Shown here piece by piece: positions 16,424 through 25,022 of a stretch of DNA of 64,000 bases. The stretch is from DTU019 sp050949825 (GTDB lineage: Bacteria > Bacillota > Syntrophomonadia > Syntrophomonadales > Syntrophomonadaceae). The notes below the pieces were generated by a model. It worked only from the letters and a program-made list of their open reading frames with translations. It did not search any database and was not told where the DNA came from. Location of the stretch: contig JBMNGL010000006.1 of assembly GCA_050949825.1 (NCBI GenBank), forward strand, positions 1-64,000, written 5' to 3'. The stretch's first letter is position 1, and each line of letters opens with the position of its first letter. A program made the position numbers and the translations under genes.

Positions 16424-16651
16424 ATGCCCCGAAACAAAGCGGATGTACAGTCCAAGCATAGCAGATATGCCTCGCGTATGGCCCGGGGTGACACCGGCAA
16501 AAACTATCTGAATGAGTTTTTCGGCGTGGTTAATCAAAGCGTTGATGGTATGTTGTACGAGTTTGGCCTCTTTAATGATAAGGGAAAATCATCTCCACCC
16601 CGCAAACCTATGCAAAATCAAGAAAAGGAGCCGCCATCTTCCAAGCCATAG
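16424..16651 (+). CDS. Small basic hypothetical protein
   Basis: A 75-residue protein starting MPRNKADVQSKHSRYASRM, behind an excellent ribosome site (AAAGGAGGTGATAAT then ATG). It is Lys/Arg-rich at the N-terminus, has a central hydrophobic patch (LNEFFGVVNQSVDGMLYEFGLF) and a Pro/Lys-rich tail. I do not recognise a family. The strong start and isolated position support a real gene. Convergent with the flavoprotein gene at 16655. Confidence 0.6.
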   Translation: MPRNKADVQSKHSRYASRMARGDTGKNYLNEFFGVVNQSVDGMLYEFGLFNDKGKSSPPRKPMQNQEKEPPSSKP

Positions 16652-16654
16652 ACC

Positions 16655-17524
16655 TTAGGGTCGGGGCTGCGCTGCCAACTGGCTGGCCCGCAGCCCGGCC
16701 ACCTGACCTTCGCCCACTGCTTTCATGACTTGATAAGGTTTGCCGGTGCAGTCACCGGCGGCCAGGACTCCGGGCAGATTGGTTTCCTGTTGGCGGTTTA
16801 CCTTGATATGACGGTCATCCATTTCCAAGCCGGGCAGCAAGCGGGCCGGGGCGGTTTCCCCCCCCAGGATAAAGAGACCATCAACGGCAATCACCTGCCC
16901 ATTGGCCATTTTTACCCCGGTGACTTCATTTTCGCCTTCAATCTGCCGCGGTCTTTCCTGTACGGTCTTGACTCGTGCATCCATACTGCCCAACTTTTTA
17001 TACAAGGGAACATAATAGACATCGCGGCAGATTTCCGCCATAAAATCGGCCTCGCGCTCGCCTTCTTCATCGTGAGAAATAATCATGACATTCTTGCCCC
17101 GGTACAAGGGGCCATCACAGGTGGCACAATAGCCCAGTCCTTTTCCCAGCAATTCTTCTTCCCGGGGCAGGGTGCTTTTATAAGGAACCCCGGTGGCAAT
17201 AATGATGGTCTTGCTGTTGACAAATTCATCCTGCAGCAGTATCTGGTAGCCTGTCCCAATGTCGGTGATGAGATCAACCTTGCCATTCACGATTTCGATA
17301 TCCATGTTCCGCGCATGATCCATAAAGCGCTGCAGCAGTTCAGCGCCGCTGACAGCGGGCAAGCCCAGGTAATTGTCTATTTTCTGCGCCCGGTGCATGG
17401 GCGGGCTGCAGGGGTCGCCGCCGATGACAATCACTTTTTTGTTGCGGATGGTGGCATTGATGGCTGCTGATAAGCCTGAGGGCCCACAGCCTAAAATGGC
17501 CACGTCATAATCGCTATGCCGCAT
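16655..17524 (-). CDS. Thioredoxin reductase-like FAD/NAD(P) oxidoreductase
   Basis: A 289-residue two-dinucleotide-fold flavoprotein. FAD-binding GCGPSG is at 12-17, the redox-active CATCDG at 133-138, and the C-terminal FAD motif GVLAAGDCTGKPYQVMKAVGEG near 250-272. These are the hallmarks of the TrxB family. No thioredoxin gene is adjacent, so the electron acceptor is unknown. The loop after the second nucleotide fold (YYVPLYKKLG) is short on basic residues, so NADH instead of NADPH, or another donor, is possible. Transcribed divergently from splB. Confidence 0.88.
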   Translation of the reverse strand: MRHSDYDVAILGCGPSGLSAAINATIRNKKVIVIGGDPCSPPMHRAQKIDNYLGLPAVSGAELLQRFMDHARNMDIEIVNGKVDLITDIGTGYQILLQDEFVNSKTIIIATGVPYKSTLPREEELLGKGLGYCATCDGPLYRGKNVMIISHDEEGEREADFMAEICRDVYYVPLYKKLGSMDARVKTVQERPRQIEGENEVTGVKMANGQVIAVDGLFILGGETAPARLLPGLEMDDRHIKVNRQQETNLPGVLAAGDCTGKPYQVMKAVGEGQVAGLRASQLAAQPRP

Positions 17525-17676
17525 AATCGTCCCTCCTTTACTCTGCTATCAGTATGCGTTGCGAAAGCTTCATATAACCTGCTTACCGGTAATTGATTTC
17601 GATCATAATATAATTGTTATCCGTGGCAACACTATGGATAGCTTTCACTATTATATTGCATTGATCGAGGTGCTCT

Positions 17677-18696
17677 ATGCCAGATATTATATTCAAACGG
17701 ATTTTATTCGAGCAGGCTGCCCTGGACTATCCGCTGGGGAGGCAAGTTCTAAAACGCTGCCGTGAAGCCGGGTTGGAGGTGTCCATTTTAAAAGGCTCGC
17801 GCGTGTCGGGCATCCCCGGCCAAACTCCACGGGAATCTTTCTTCCAGGGCAAAGCCACCCTGGTGGTAGGGGTGCGTCGCGAGATGGATTACGCCACCTG
17901 CAAACCGTCCGCTCATTTTCAGCTTCCCCTGGTAAGCGGATGTCCCGGTATGTGTGAGTACTGCTATTTACAGACCCAGATGGGGAAAAGACCGTATACC
18001 AGAGCTTATGTAAATATTGAGGAAATCCTTGCTCAAGCGGGGCAGTTGATTGAGCAGCGCCTGCCTGCTGTTACCGTGTTCGAAGCTGCCGCCACTTCAG
18101 ATCCATTGCCGGTGGAGAGCTTGAGCGGAGCCTTGTCCCGGGCAATCCAATACTTTGCCTCCCAGCCTCAGGGAAGGCTGCGTTTTGTTACCAAGTATCC
18201 GCTGGTGCAAAGCCTGTTAAGACTGAACCATGCAGGTCATACCCGCATTCGCTTTAGTATCAATACCCCCTCGGTGGTAAATCGTTTTGAACACCGCACC
18301 CCACCGGTAAAGCAGCGCATTTATGCTTTAAAAGAGGTCATGGATCACGGCTACCCGGCAGGTGTTATCATTGCACCGGTTATACTGGAACCCGGTTGGG
18401 AAGATGATTACCGGATGTTGATAGATGACCTCCGTATGGCCGGTCTGCCGGAAGCATCTCTTAATTTTGAAATCATTTCGCATCGTTTCACCACTCGGGC
18501 CAAAAACCGTATTCTGGAAGTATTTCCAGAAAGCACTTTGCCCATGGATGAAAGCGGACCTCGCCAGTACAGGTTCGGGCAGTTTGGTTACGGAAAATAT
18601 GTCTACGATAAGGAATCACTTGCCGCCATGAAGGCATTTTTCGCCAAAGAAATCGCCGAGCTTTTCCCCGGCGCAGTAATTGAATATATAATTTAG
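17677..18696 (+). CDS. splB: Spore photoproduct lyase
   Basis: A 339-residue radical-SAM enzyme that repairs the spore photoproduct (5-thyminyl-5,6-dihydrothymine) in DNA of germinating spores. The cluster Cys are 89, 93 and 96 in SGCPGMCEYCYLQTQ, the CxxxCxxC spacing of the family. The N-terminus (KRILFEQAALDYPLG) and conserved segment FEAAATSDPLPVESL also match. The start has a GAGGTG site 4 bases upstream. Marks the organism as a spore former. Confidence 0.95.
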   Translation: MPDIIFKRILFEQAALDYPLGRQVLKRCREAGLEVSILKGSRVSGIPGQTPRESFFQGKATLVVGVRREMDYATCKPSAHFQLPLVSGCPGMCEYCYLQTQMGKRPYTRAYVNIEEILAQAGQLIEQRLPAVTVFEAAATSDPLPVESLSGALSRAIQYFASQPQGRLRFVTKYPLVQSLLRLNHAGHTRIRFSINTPSVVNRFEHRTPPVKQRIYALKEVMDHGYPAGVIIAPVILEPGWEDDYRMLIDDLRMAGLPEASLNFEIISHRFTTRAKNRILEVFPESTLPMDESGPRQYRFGQFGYGKYVYDKESLAAMKAFFAKEIAELFPGAVIEYII

Positions 18697-18758
18697 ACTG
18701 CACCCGAAACCGGGGCCATCTCCGAGATCAAGACTGCATTTGGGGTCCTGCAGCCGGT

Positions 18759-19445
18759 CTAAATCTCGTGGGCAATGCGGTTGAGTTCCTCGATCATATC
18801 CGCTAATTCTTTAACCCGGTTGCTGATTATTTGCATCAAACTGGCCTGTTCTTCGCTGCGCTGCACTATGGTCTGTGATTCTGCAATGGCTTTATTAAGC
18901 TCTGCTTTCATAGCATCGACCTGAGCGGTGATCTCCTCATTGGGGGGCTGGTCGGCGCAAATCCGGTGCAGGGTTTGCTGCACATTTTGAATACGCTGAT
19001 ACAGTGCGGTATTGTTGATTTTAATGTCATGACTGTCCATGCTCATCCTCTTGAGGGCGATACCCATCTCGGCCATGCCTACTTGATGGGTGTTGGCCAG
19101 GTTGCGCAGGGAAAAAGCACTGTCACGGCTCAGGGAGATGGCAAAGGCGCCCAGCAATAGTTCAGGCTCCTCATCATCAAAGATCGGTGCGGCAAATACC
19201 TTGATAGGCTCGCCGTAATAGCTGATATCCAGTTCCATATTGACCACTTGCTCGGTTCGAATGGCGGTGCCGGAGGGGCCATGGGGAACATAGGGTTCTC
19301 CGACCTTTACCCCGGGCACCGCATCTGCGGGCGCTTTGAAGACTACTTTTTCCAGATTGGAAAGATAAAATGTAAACCCCGGCGGCAGGGCTTGGAGCAT
19401 GCCTTCTACAACCAGTGGATAGTGATCCCAGAATCTGCTGCCCAT
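18759..19445 (-). CDS. Methyl-accepting chemotaxis-like sensory protein
   Basis: A 228-residue protein without a membrane segment. The N-terminal half resembles a PAS/CACHE-type sensor (FYLSNLEKVVFKAPADAVPG, then PIKVFAAPIFDDEEPELLLGAFAISLS). The C-terminal half, from about residue 140, is a long coiled coil rich in Glu, Gln and Ala, similar in style to a chemoreceptor signalling stalk, but the conserved hairpin tip is absent. I would call it a soluble sensor-like protein of unknown output. Confidence 0.6.
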   Translation of the reverse strand: MGSRFWDHYPLVVEGMLQALPPGFTFYLSNLEKVVFKAPADAVPGVKVGEPYVPHGPSGTAIRTEQVVNMELDISYYGEPIKVFAAPIFDDEEPELLLGAFAISLSRDSAFSLRNLANTHQVGMAEMGIALKRMSMDSHDIKINNTALYQRIQNVQQTLHRICADQPPNEEITAQVDAMKAELNKAIAESQTIVQRSEEQASLMQIISNRVKELADMIEELNRIAHEI

Positions 19446-19784
19446 ATTATTGCCTCCTCATTTACCACATCTACGTTTATTATACGAGTCATGCCATTAT
19501 ATCGCAATTGCGTCGATGATCTTAGGACCGATGCCAAGCATCGGTCCTAAGATGGACGCTTATCATACCGGCTTTGAGGTGCTATACTGAATCTAGTTTA
19601 GACAGAGTAACCGCACAACAGAGCAGTACTGTAACCATAATTATATACGAAGTCCTTAGAATATTGATTTCGCTGGTCCCCGGCACCATGTGAAAACCGG
19701 TTCCCGAACCATCCATGTTCCTATTCCCCAACTGGAAATGGGTTTATTAACGGCTCTACTACTATCATACGAGGAGGAAATAGC
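19446..19784. other. Divergent intergenic region with perfect hairpin
   Basis: Holds the promoters of the sensor gene and of apgM. Its notable element is a perfect 15-bp palindrome at 19519-19533 and 19539-19553 with loop CCAAG. No T tract follows on either strand. No gene is supported here. Confidence 0.5.
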
Positions 19785-20996
19785 ATGAAATACCTGCTCA
19801 TTTTGGCCGATGGGATGGCTGATGAAGCGCTCACAGATTTGGGCAATAGGACGCCTCTGCAATATGCACAGACCCCGAATATGGATTTCCTGGCTCAAAC
19901 CGCCTATATTGGCACCGCGCAAACCATTCCCGCCGGTTTTCCACCCGGCAGTGATGTTGCCAATCTATCAGTTTTGGGCTATAATCCCGAACTTTATTAT
20001 ACCGGCCGCTCCCCGTTGGAAGCCGTCAGTATGGGGGTGGCTATGAGTGATAATGACCTGGCTTTGCGTTGCAACCTGGTGACCCTATCCGCGGCTGCTG
20101 TTTATGAGGATCGTGTTATGGCCGACTACAGTGCCGGGGAGATCACCTCGGAAGAATCGCGGCAATTGATCGCCCTCCTGCAGAGCGAACTGGGTAATGC
20201 CGAGTTGAGTTTTCATGCCGGAATCAGCTATCGACACCTGCTGCTATGGAAAGGCGGCGCGGAGCGGAAGATGAATCTGACCCCGCCGCATGATATCTCG
20301 GGCCGGGTGGTGGGTGAGTACCTGCCTCAGGGGCAGGACAGCGCCATGCTGCTTGATATTATGAAAAAGAGCCTGGATTTATTGGAAAATCACCCCATCA
20401 ATGAGCGGCGCCGCAGCCAGGGGAAAAACCCGGCGGTATCAGCCTGGTTCTGGGGGCAGGGCAAAAAGCCGGCCCTGGATAGTTTTGCGGTTAAATACGG
20501 CTTGCAGGGTTCAGTAGTGGCGGCTGTAGACCTGGTCAAGGGGTTGGGCATTTGTGCCGGCCTGCGCCCGGTGTTGGTACCGGGAGCTACTGGGGCTATT
20601 GAAACCAACTTTGCCGGAAAAGCCCGCGCCGCCCTGGATGAGCTTCTGGGCGGGCAGGATTTTGTCTATATGCATATCGAATCACCTGACGAGGCCGGGC
20701 ATCAGGGCAACCTGAAGGCCAAGCTGTGGAGCATAGAGCAGATTGACAAGGAAGTGGTGGGACTGGTGCGCTCTGAGCTCCACCGTTTCGATGATCTGCG
20801 GGTTATGATCATCCCCGATCATCCCACCCCTTTATCAATCAAAACCCATAGCAATGGTATGGTTCCCTACCTGATATTTGATAAAAATCACCCCGCTCAT
20901 AGCGGAGTGGGGCAATACCATGAAGAGGCCGCCAAACATGGCCGCCACTTCCCTGCCGGCCATGAGGTCATGGATTATTTTATCCGCGGGGAATAA
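19785..20996 (+). CDS. apgM: ApgM-like cofactor-independent phosphoglycerate mutase / proposed homoserine kinase
   Basis: A 403-residue alkaline-phosphatase-superfamily protein. It starts MKYLLILADGMADEALTDLG with the metal-binding Asp and goes on to NRTPLQYAQTPNMDFLA, GFPPGSDVANLSVLGY (with the Ser nucleophile), HIESPDEAGHQG and IIPDHPTPLSIKTHSNGMVP, all conserved in archaeal-type iPGM. A subgroup lying next to threonine genes has been proposed to act as an alternative homoserine kinase. Here threonine synthase is the next gene, convergent, and no classical thrB is visible, so that role is plausible but unproven. Start supported by GAGGAGG. Confidence 0.85.
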   Translation: MKYLLILADGMADEALTDLGNRTPLQYAQTPNMDFLAQTAYIGTAQTIPAGFPPGSDVANLSVLGYNPELYYTGRSPLEAVSMGVAMSDNDLALRCNLVTLSAAAVYEDRVMADYSAGEITSEESRQLIALLQSELGNAELSFHAGISYRHLLLWKGGAERKMNLTPPHDISGRVVGEYLPQGQDSAMLLDIMKKSLDLLENHPINERRRSQGKNPAVSAWFWGQGKKPALDSFAVKYGLQGSVVAAVDLVKGLGICAGLRPVLVPGATGAIETNFAGKARAALDELLGGQDFVYMHIESPDEAGHQGNLKAKLWSIEQIDKEVVGLVRSELHRFDDLRVMIIPDHPTPLSIKTHSNGMVPYLIFDKNHPAHSGVGQYHEEAAKHGRHFPAGHEVMDYFIRGE

Positions 20997-21190
20997 AAAC
21001 GCCCTGCGCCTGGCCATCCTGAAGAATACGAATTTAGGCCAATTCGAATAAGGTGACAGCCTGAGTTTCCCTGGCACCTTAAGTTTGTTTAAGGCTATTT
21101 CAGGCTGTCATCCTGTCGTGCGCCTTCCCACGAACAGCACGCCGATTGTGTCTGTCTGCCAACCCCGTTTCCGGGCTTCCCTACATCTCT
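20997..21190. other. Convergent apgM-thrC intergenic region
   Basis: Contains overlapping inverted repeats: AAGGTG at about 21049 with CACCTT at about 21076, and GCCTGA with TCAGGC around 21058-21107. They probably fold at the 3' ends of both transcripts. No T run makes either a confident terminator, and no gene is seen. Confidence 0.35.
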
Positions 21191-22690
21191 TTACAGGTTT
21201 AAGAATTGAGCCACGGTATGTTGCATATCTGCCGGGCTGGTGGTGGTTTTATGCAGCACGGGGCGTTTTTCCAGGTCGCGGATCCCCTTTGGAACCGCCA
21301 TTCCGGTCCATTCTGACAGGAACCTGATCAAGGCGAATTCGTCTTGCCCTGCCCGCAGCCGCTCGGGCAGGATGGCTTCTGCCACGCTGCTGCCGAATTT
21401 GAATGGGCTGGCGGTTGAAGCGATAATCGTGCAAGTCCCGTCTCCGCTCTGCTCCCGGTAGCGTTCATAAACATGCCAGGCCACCGCGGTGTGCGTATCC
21501 ATCAGGTATTGATACTGCTCCCAGATGCGGCGGATGCAGGCAATGGTCTGTGCATCCGTGCCATAATCAGACCAAAACAGTTGCTGTATTTTTTCCCGCA
21601 GCGGTCCCGGCACCTCATAGCGACCGCTGCCGGTCAGTTCTGACATCCAGGTTCTTACCTGCTGGGAATCATGCCCGCTGATCTCTGCCAATAGCCTTTC
21701 CAGATTAGACGAGATAAGAATGTCCATGGAAGGGGATATGGTTCTGTAAAAGGATCGATTGCGGTCATAAACGCCGCTGTTAATAAAATCTGTTAAAATG
21801 TTGTTGGCATTGGCGGCGCAGATTAAGCGGTTTACCGGCAGTCCCATTTCACGGGCATAATAGGCGGCCAGGATATTGCCAAAGTTGCCGGTTGGCACCA
21901 CAATATTGACTGTTTCACCGGGCTTAAGCCGCCTTTTTTGCAAGAGGTCGCAATAAGCAGACAGGTAGTAGACGATTTGGGGTAAGAGTCGTCCCCAGTT
22001 GATGGAATTGGCCGAAGACATTTTTAAATGTTTTTTAGCCAGGGCGTTGATGAATTGCTGATCGGCAAAAATCTGTTTGACCCCATTCTGGGCATCGTCA
22101 AAATTGCCCAATACCCCGGCCACATAAACATTATCCCCCAACTGTGTTACCATCTGCAGGCGCTGCACCTGGCTGACCCCTTCAGCCGGGAAAAACACCA
22201 CAATACGGGTGCCGGCCACGTCTCTGAATCCTTCCAGGGCAGCTTTGCCGGTATCACCGGAGGTTGCCACCAGAATGACAATCTCATTGCTCTCTCCCGT
22301 CTTTTTTATGCTGGTGGTTAATAGGTAGGGCAGAATCTGCAAAGCCATATCCTTAAAGGCGCTGGTGGGGCCATGCCACAACTCCAGTAGATGGAGGCCG
22401 GGCGATATTTCCACCAGAGGGGCAATTTGCGGATGGTCAAAGTTTTCTTCATTGTAGGCCCCATTAATACAGGCTGCTACCTCTGCAGGACTGAAGTCTG
22501 TCAGGTAACGTTGCAGAATGGATTGGGCCCGTTCTTGATAAGGCAGGTGAATCCATTGCAAGAAATCTTCCTGACTCAACGCAGGTATCTGTTCCGGTAT
22601 ATATAGCCCCCCATCCGGTGCGATGCCGTTGATAATAGCCTCAGCCGCCGACACGCCGGGGCTTTTCCCCCGACTGCTCTGATATTGCAC
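21191..22690 (-). CDS. thrC: Threonine synthase
   Basis: About 500 residues, PLP-dependent; converts O-phosphohomoserine to threonine. Conserved pieces are SRGKSPGVSAAEAIINGIAPDGGLY at the N-terminus, HGPTSAFKDMALQ with the PLP lysine, VATSGDTGKAALEGF, and VPTGNFGNILAAYYAREMG. I prefer the GTG at 22690, which has AAAGGAG 9 bases upstream; the ATG at 22699 sits directly on that site and the longest frame would start at 22765. Convergent with apgM. I saw no T-box in the leader. Confidence 0.93.
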   Translation of the reverse strand: MQYQSSRGKSPGVSAAEAIINGIAPDGGLYIPEQIPALSQEDFLQWIHLPYQERAQSILQRYLTDFSPAEVAACINGAYNEENFDHPQIAPLVEISPGLHLLELWHGPTSAFKDMALQILPYLLTTSIKKTGESNEIVILVATSGDTGKAALEGFRDVAGTRIVVFFPAEGVSQVQRLQMVTQLGDNVYVAGVLGNFDDAQNGVKQIFADQQFINALAKKHLKMSSANSINWGRLLPQIVYYLSAYCDLLQKRRLKPGETVNIVVPTGNFGNILAAYYAREMGLPVNRLICAANANNILTDFINSGVYDRNRSFYRTISPSMDILISSNLERLLAEISGHDSQQVRTWMSELTGSGRYEVPGPLREKIQQLFWSDYGTDAQTIACIRRIWEQYQYLMDTHTAVAWHVYERYREQSGDGTCTIIASTASPFKFGSSVAEAILPERLRAGQDEFALIRFLSEWTGMAVPKGIRDLEKRPVLHKTTTSPADMQHTVAQFLNL

Positions 22691-22908
22691 GGTTTCCATC
22701 TCCTTTTGTCTCTCTTGCTTGGTATAGACCAGCCCCAGGCATCTCTGTGGCATTGGGTAGAACACGAAAAAGCATATTGTTGGACAATAACCATATATTT
22801 TTATATAGGTGGATGTACCCCAGGCCTTGGGCTTTGTTTTTCATTGTATACCGAAAGCGCTGCGGATAAAAGCCCTGCGGCTCCAGCATAATGCCAAAAT
22901 AGTGCAGG

Positions 22909-23649
22909 CTAGTATAACCCTAAATACCAGGTTAAGAGCTCATGTCCCCAAAGCAAGGCCACCATCGCCCCTGCACCCAAAAATGGCCCCAGGGGAATGG
23001 CAGTTTTCAAGCCTTGCTTGGTGAATAACATCCATCCCAGGCCTGCTACGGCGGCTGAGGCTATCCCCAGCAAAAGGGCTAAAAGGGACAAAGGCCAACC
23101 CAGATAAAGGCCGATAACTGCGGCCAATTTAATGTCTCCCCCACCCATTCCACCCGGATAGAGCAGGGCCGGCAGCAATAAAAGCATTCCGGCACTAATG
23201 CCCCCCCCAAGCGCCGGCAGCAATAGTTGTGGAGTGGTCAGTCCATGGAGCATTACAACCGCTGCGGTCATAAAAACCAGCAAGCGATTCGGTATCACCC
23301 GTAATTCGATGTCAATAACCGCTGCTGCCAGTAGTCCACAGAACAGCAAGCTGTTATGCAGCAGCACCCAGCTCCATCCCCATATAGTGTAGAAGACAGC
23401 CAGAACAGTCGCAGTCAGTAACTCAATGACCGGGTATCTCCAGGTAATAGCCTGGAAACAATAACGGCAGCGACAGCGGTTTAGGGCAAAGCTAAGCAGC
23501 GGAATTAAATCAAGCATTTTCAGCGCATGGCCACAGCCGGGGCAATATGAACCTGGCAAAATTATCGACTGAGAGCGGGGCAGACGCCAGATGCACACAT
23601 TTAAGAAGCTGCCTATGAGCAGTCCTAATAGCGCTGCTATGAAAACCAT
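22909..23649 (-). CDS. pilD: Prepilin leader peptidase/N-methyltransferase (PilD-like)
   Basis: An A24 aspartic peptidase of about 246 residues from the ATG at 23649, which has AAAGGAGGAT 7 bases upstream; the frame is open further but lacks a better start. It has the N-terminal GSFLNVCIWRLP, two Cys pairs (CPGC and CRYC), as in bifunctional PilD, the catalytic VIDIELRVIPN and GMGGGDIKL segments, and many membrane helices. It processes type IV pilin leaders in the membrane. The tad locus at 44-53 kb carries its own short peptidase, so this one may serve competence-type or other type IV pilins elsewhere. Confidence 0.92.
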   Translation of the reverse strand: MVFIAALLGLLIGSFLNVCIWRLPRSQSIILPGSYCPGCGHALKMLDLIPLLSFALNRCRCRYCFQAITWRYPVIELLTATVLAVFYTIWGWSWVLLHNSLLFCGLLAAAVIDIELRVIPNRLLVFMTAAVVMLHGLTTPQLLLPALGGGISAGMLLLLPALLYPGGMGGGDIKLAAVIGLYLGWPLSLLALLLGIASAAVAGLGWMLFTKQGLKTAIPLGPFLGAGAMVALLWGHELLTWYLGLY

Positions 23650-23947
23650 ATACTGACATCCTCCTTTGAGATTGAAGCTAGAGACTGCCTCCCTTTTGGG
23701 ATAGAATGATATAAAGAAGAAATATTGCCCTTGAACAGGTGAAATGGTTTGCTGCATATGTATAGTTAGGGGGCAACCGTTAGCTCCCCAGGATACTAAG
23801 GCACTACCGGTCAGGGCGGCCCACAGTCCTGTTGCTGTTTACTTTGTGTACTCCTTAGGGCATCGCACTATAGGTTCGGGGAAACAGATATATTTTGTCA
23901 GGGCTTATGGTAATATTTTACATCATTTGGTCAGGGGGGTGTTTATT

Positions 23948-24505
23948 TTGGCACAATTATTAGCGTTATTTTTTATTGCTGTTGTGATTAAACTAGCATG
24001 GGATGCCTTCCAAGAATACACCGCCAAGGATAAATCGGCCGGCAAAAAGAAAAAAGGCCAGGGCGAAGTGATCGACTTGAGTAATGCCTGGGTCGATCTT
24101 TCTGACATGCCCTACCGTAAACGGGATTATATTCTTAATGCCCGGGAGTTGGGGGCATTTCGCCTGATATCAGATAGCCTGGGGGACGATTATGTGGTTT
24201 TTCCCAAGGTGCGTCTGGCCGACCTCCTGACCCTTTCTGCCGATGCGCCGCGCCGCCAGGAGTATCTGGAGCGGGTTAAAGAACGCAAGGTTGATTTCGT
24301 TATCTGTGCCAGCGCAGAATTGAAGCCGGTGCTGGTTGTGATGGCAGGCAGCCCCAGTGACGGGAAGAAGAAGCAGATGGTAGAGCGCTTTACTCTCTTG
24401 GCCCTGGAGGCGGCCGGGTTGCCCTATACCAATATGGATATTGCCAACCTGCCAGAAAACCAGGAATTTATCATTTCTCTGCAAAAGGCCGGGTTAGCCC
24501 TGTAG
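23948..24505 (+). CDS. DUF2726 domain protein with N-terminal anchor
   Basis: From the TTG at 23948 (GGGGGG 8 bases upstream) the product has about 185 residues. A membrane helix (LAQLLALFFIAVVIKLAWDAF) is followed by a Lys-rich linker and a DUF2726 domain (FPKVRLADLLTLSADAPRRQEYLERVKERKVDFVICASAELKPVLVV). This domain is related to restriction-like nuclease folds, with conserved VDFVI and Lys residues, but its activity is not established. The frame extends upstream without a ribosome site. Confidence 0.7.
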   Translation: MAQLLALFFIAVVIKLAWDAFQEYTAKDKSAGKKKKGQGEVIDLSNAWVDLSDMPYRKRDYILNARELGAFRLISDSLGDDYVVFPKVRLADLLTLSADAPRRQEYLERVKERKVDFVICASAELKPVLVVMAGSPSDGKKKQMVERFTLLALEAAGLPYTNMDIANLPENQEFIISLQKAGLAL

Positions 24506-24534
24506 GGGACGGAAATCCAGTGTTGGACTGTTTT

Positions 24535-24733
24535 TTTGCATGCTTCTGCAGTGGTTTGCACGGGCACTCGTTGCACCGGCTACGTAAAAGGTCCGGTCTT
24601 ACTTGTGCAACTGACCAGCATTCATTTATTTTCAAAACCGGCTCGACTTGGCTTGGAACAACACAGATTCCGGACGCCTTTATCCCCTTTTACTCCGCGG
24701 GAGCAACTCCTGCCAGGGGATGTATAAACCGCC
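24535..24733 (+). repeat. Palindromic interspersed repeat, copy 1
   Basis: A 199-bp unit beginning TTTGCATGCTTCTGCAG and repeated directly at 24734. Internally GTAAAAGGTCCGG (24584-24596) pairs with CCGGA (24670-24674) and CCTTTTAC (24686-24693), and the outer parts (GGGCACTCGTTGCACC, GGGAGCAACTCCTGCC) are imperfectly complementary, so the unit can fold into a long hairpin. It has open frames on both strands but no protein is supported. Confidence 0.85.
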
Positions 24734-24925
24734 TTTGCATGCTTCTGCAGTGGTTTACACGGGCACTCGTCGCACCGGCTCCGTAAAAGGTCCGGTCTTA
24801 CTTGTGCAACTGACCAGCATTCATTTATTTTCAAAACCGGCTCGACTTGGCTTGGAACAACATAGATTCCGGACGCCTTTATCCCCTTTTACTCCGCGGG
24901 AGCAACTCCTGCCGGGGGATGTATA
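24734..24925 (+). repeat. Palindromic interspersed repeat, copy 2
   Basis: Tandem copy of the unit at 24535, differing at only a few positions (for example CACGGGCACTCGTC and CATAGATTCC). The near identity indicates recent duplication. It ends at GGGGATGTATA just before the hydA terminator. Confidence 0.85.
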
Positions 24926-24961
24926 TGATGGAACGAGAATTTGCTTTCTTATTCTTTAGGC

Positions 24962-24998
24962 GAACAAGGGGCTATTCCGCAGGAATAGCCCCTTGTTC
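24962..24998 (-). terminator. hydABC terminator hairpin
   Basis: GAACAAGGGGCTATTCC pairs perfectly with GGAATAGCCCCTTGTTC around a GCA loop, a 17-bp stem 24 bases after the hydA stop. No long T run follows on the minus strand, so it may act partly as an mRNA-stabilising 3' structure. Confidence 0.65.
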
Positions 24999-25022
24999 AT
25001 TGTAAAAGCATAAGGCTCCAGT

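Noticed and set aside
22691..22908. T-box riboswitch upstream of thrC
   Set aside because: No T-box sequence or antiterminator/terminator pair could be found.
24520..24959. Overlapping 60-103 residue frames
   Set aside because: They are open frames inside the tandem palindromic repeats; two of them repeat each other and no family or ribosome site is evident.
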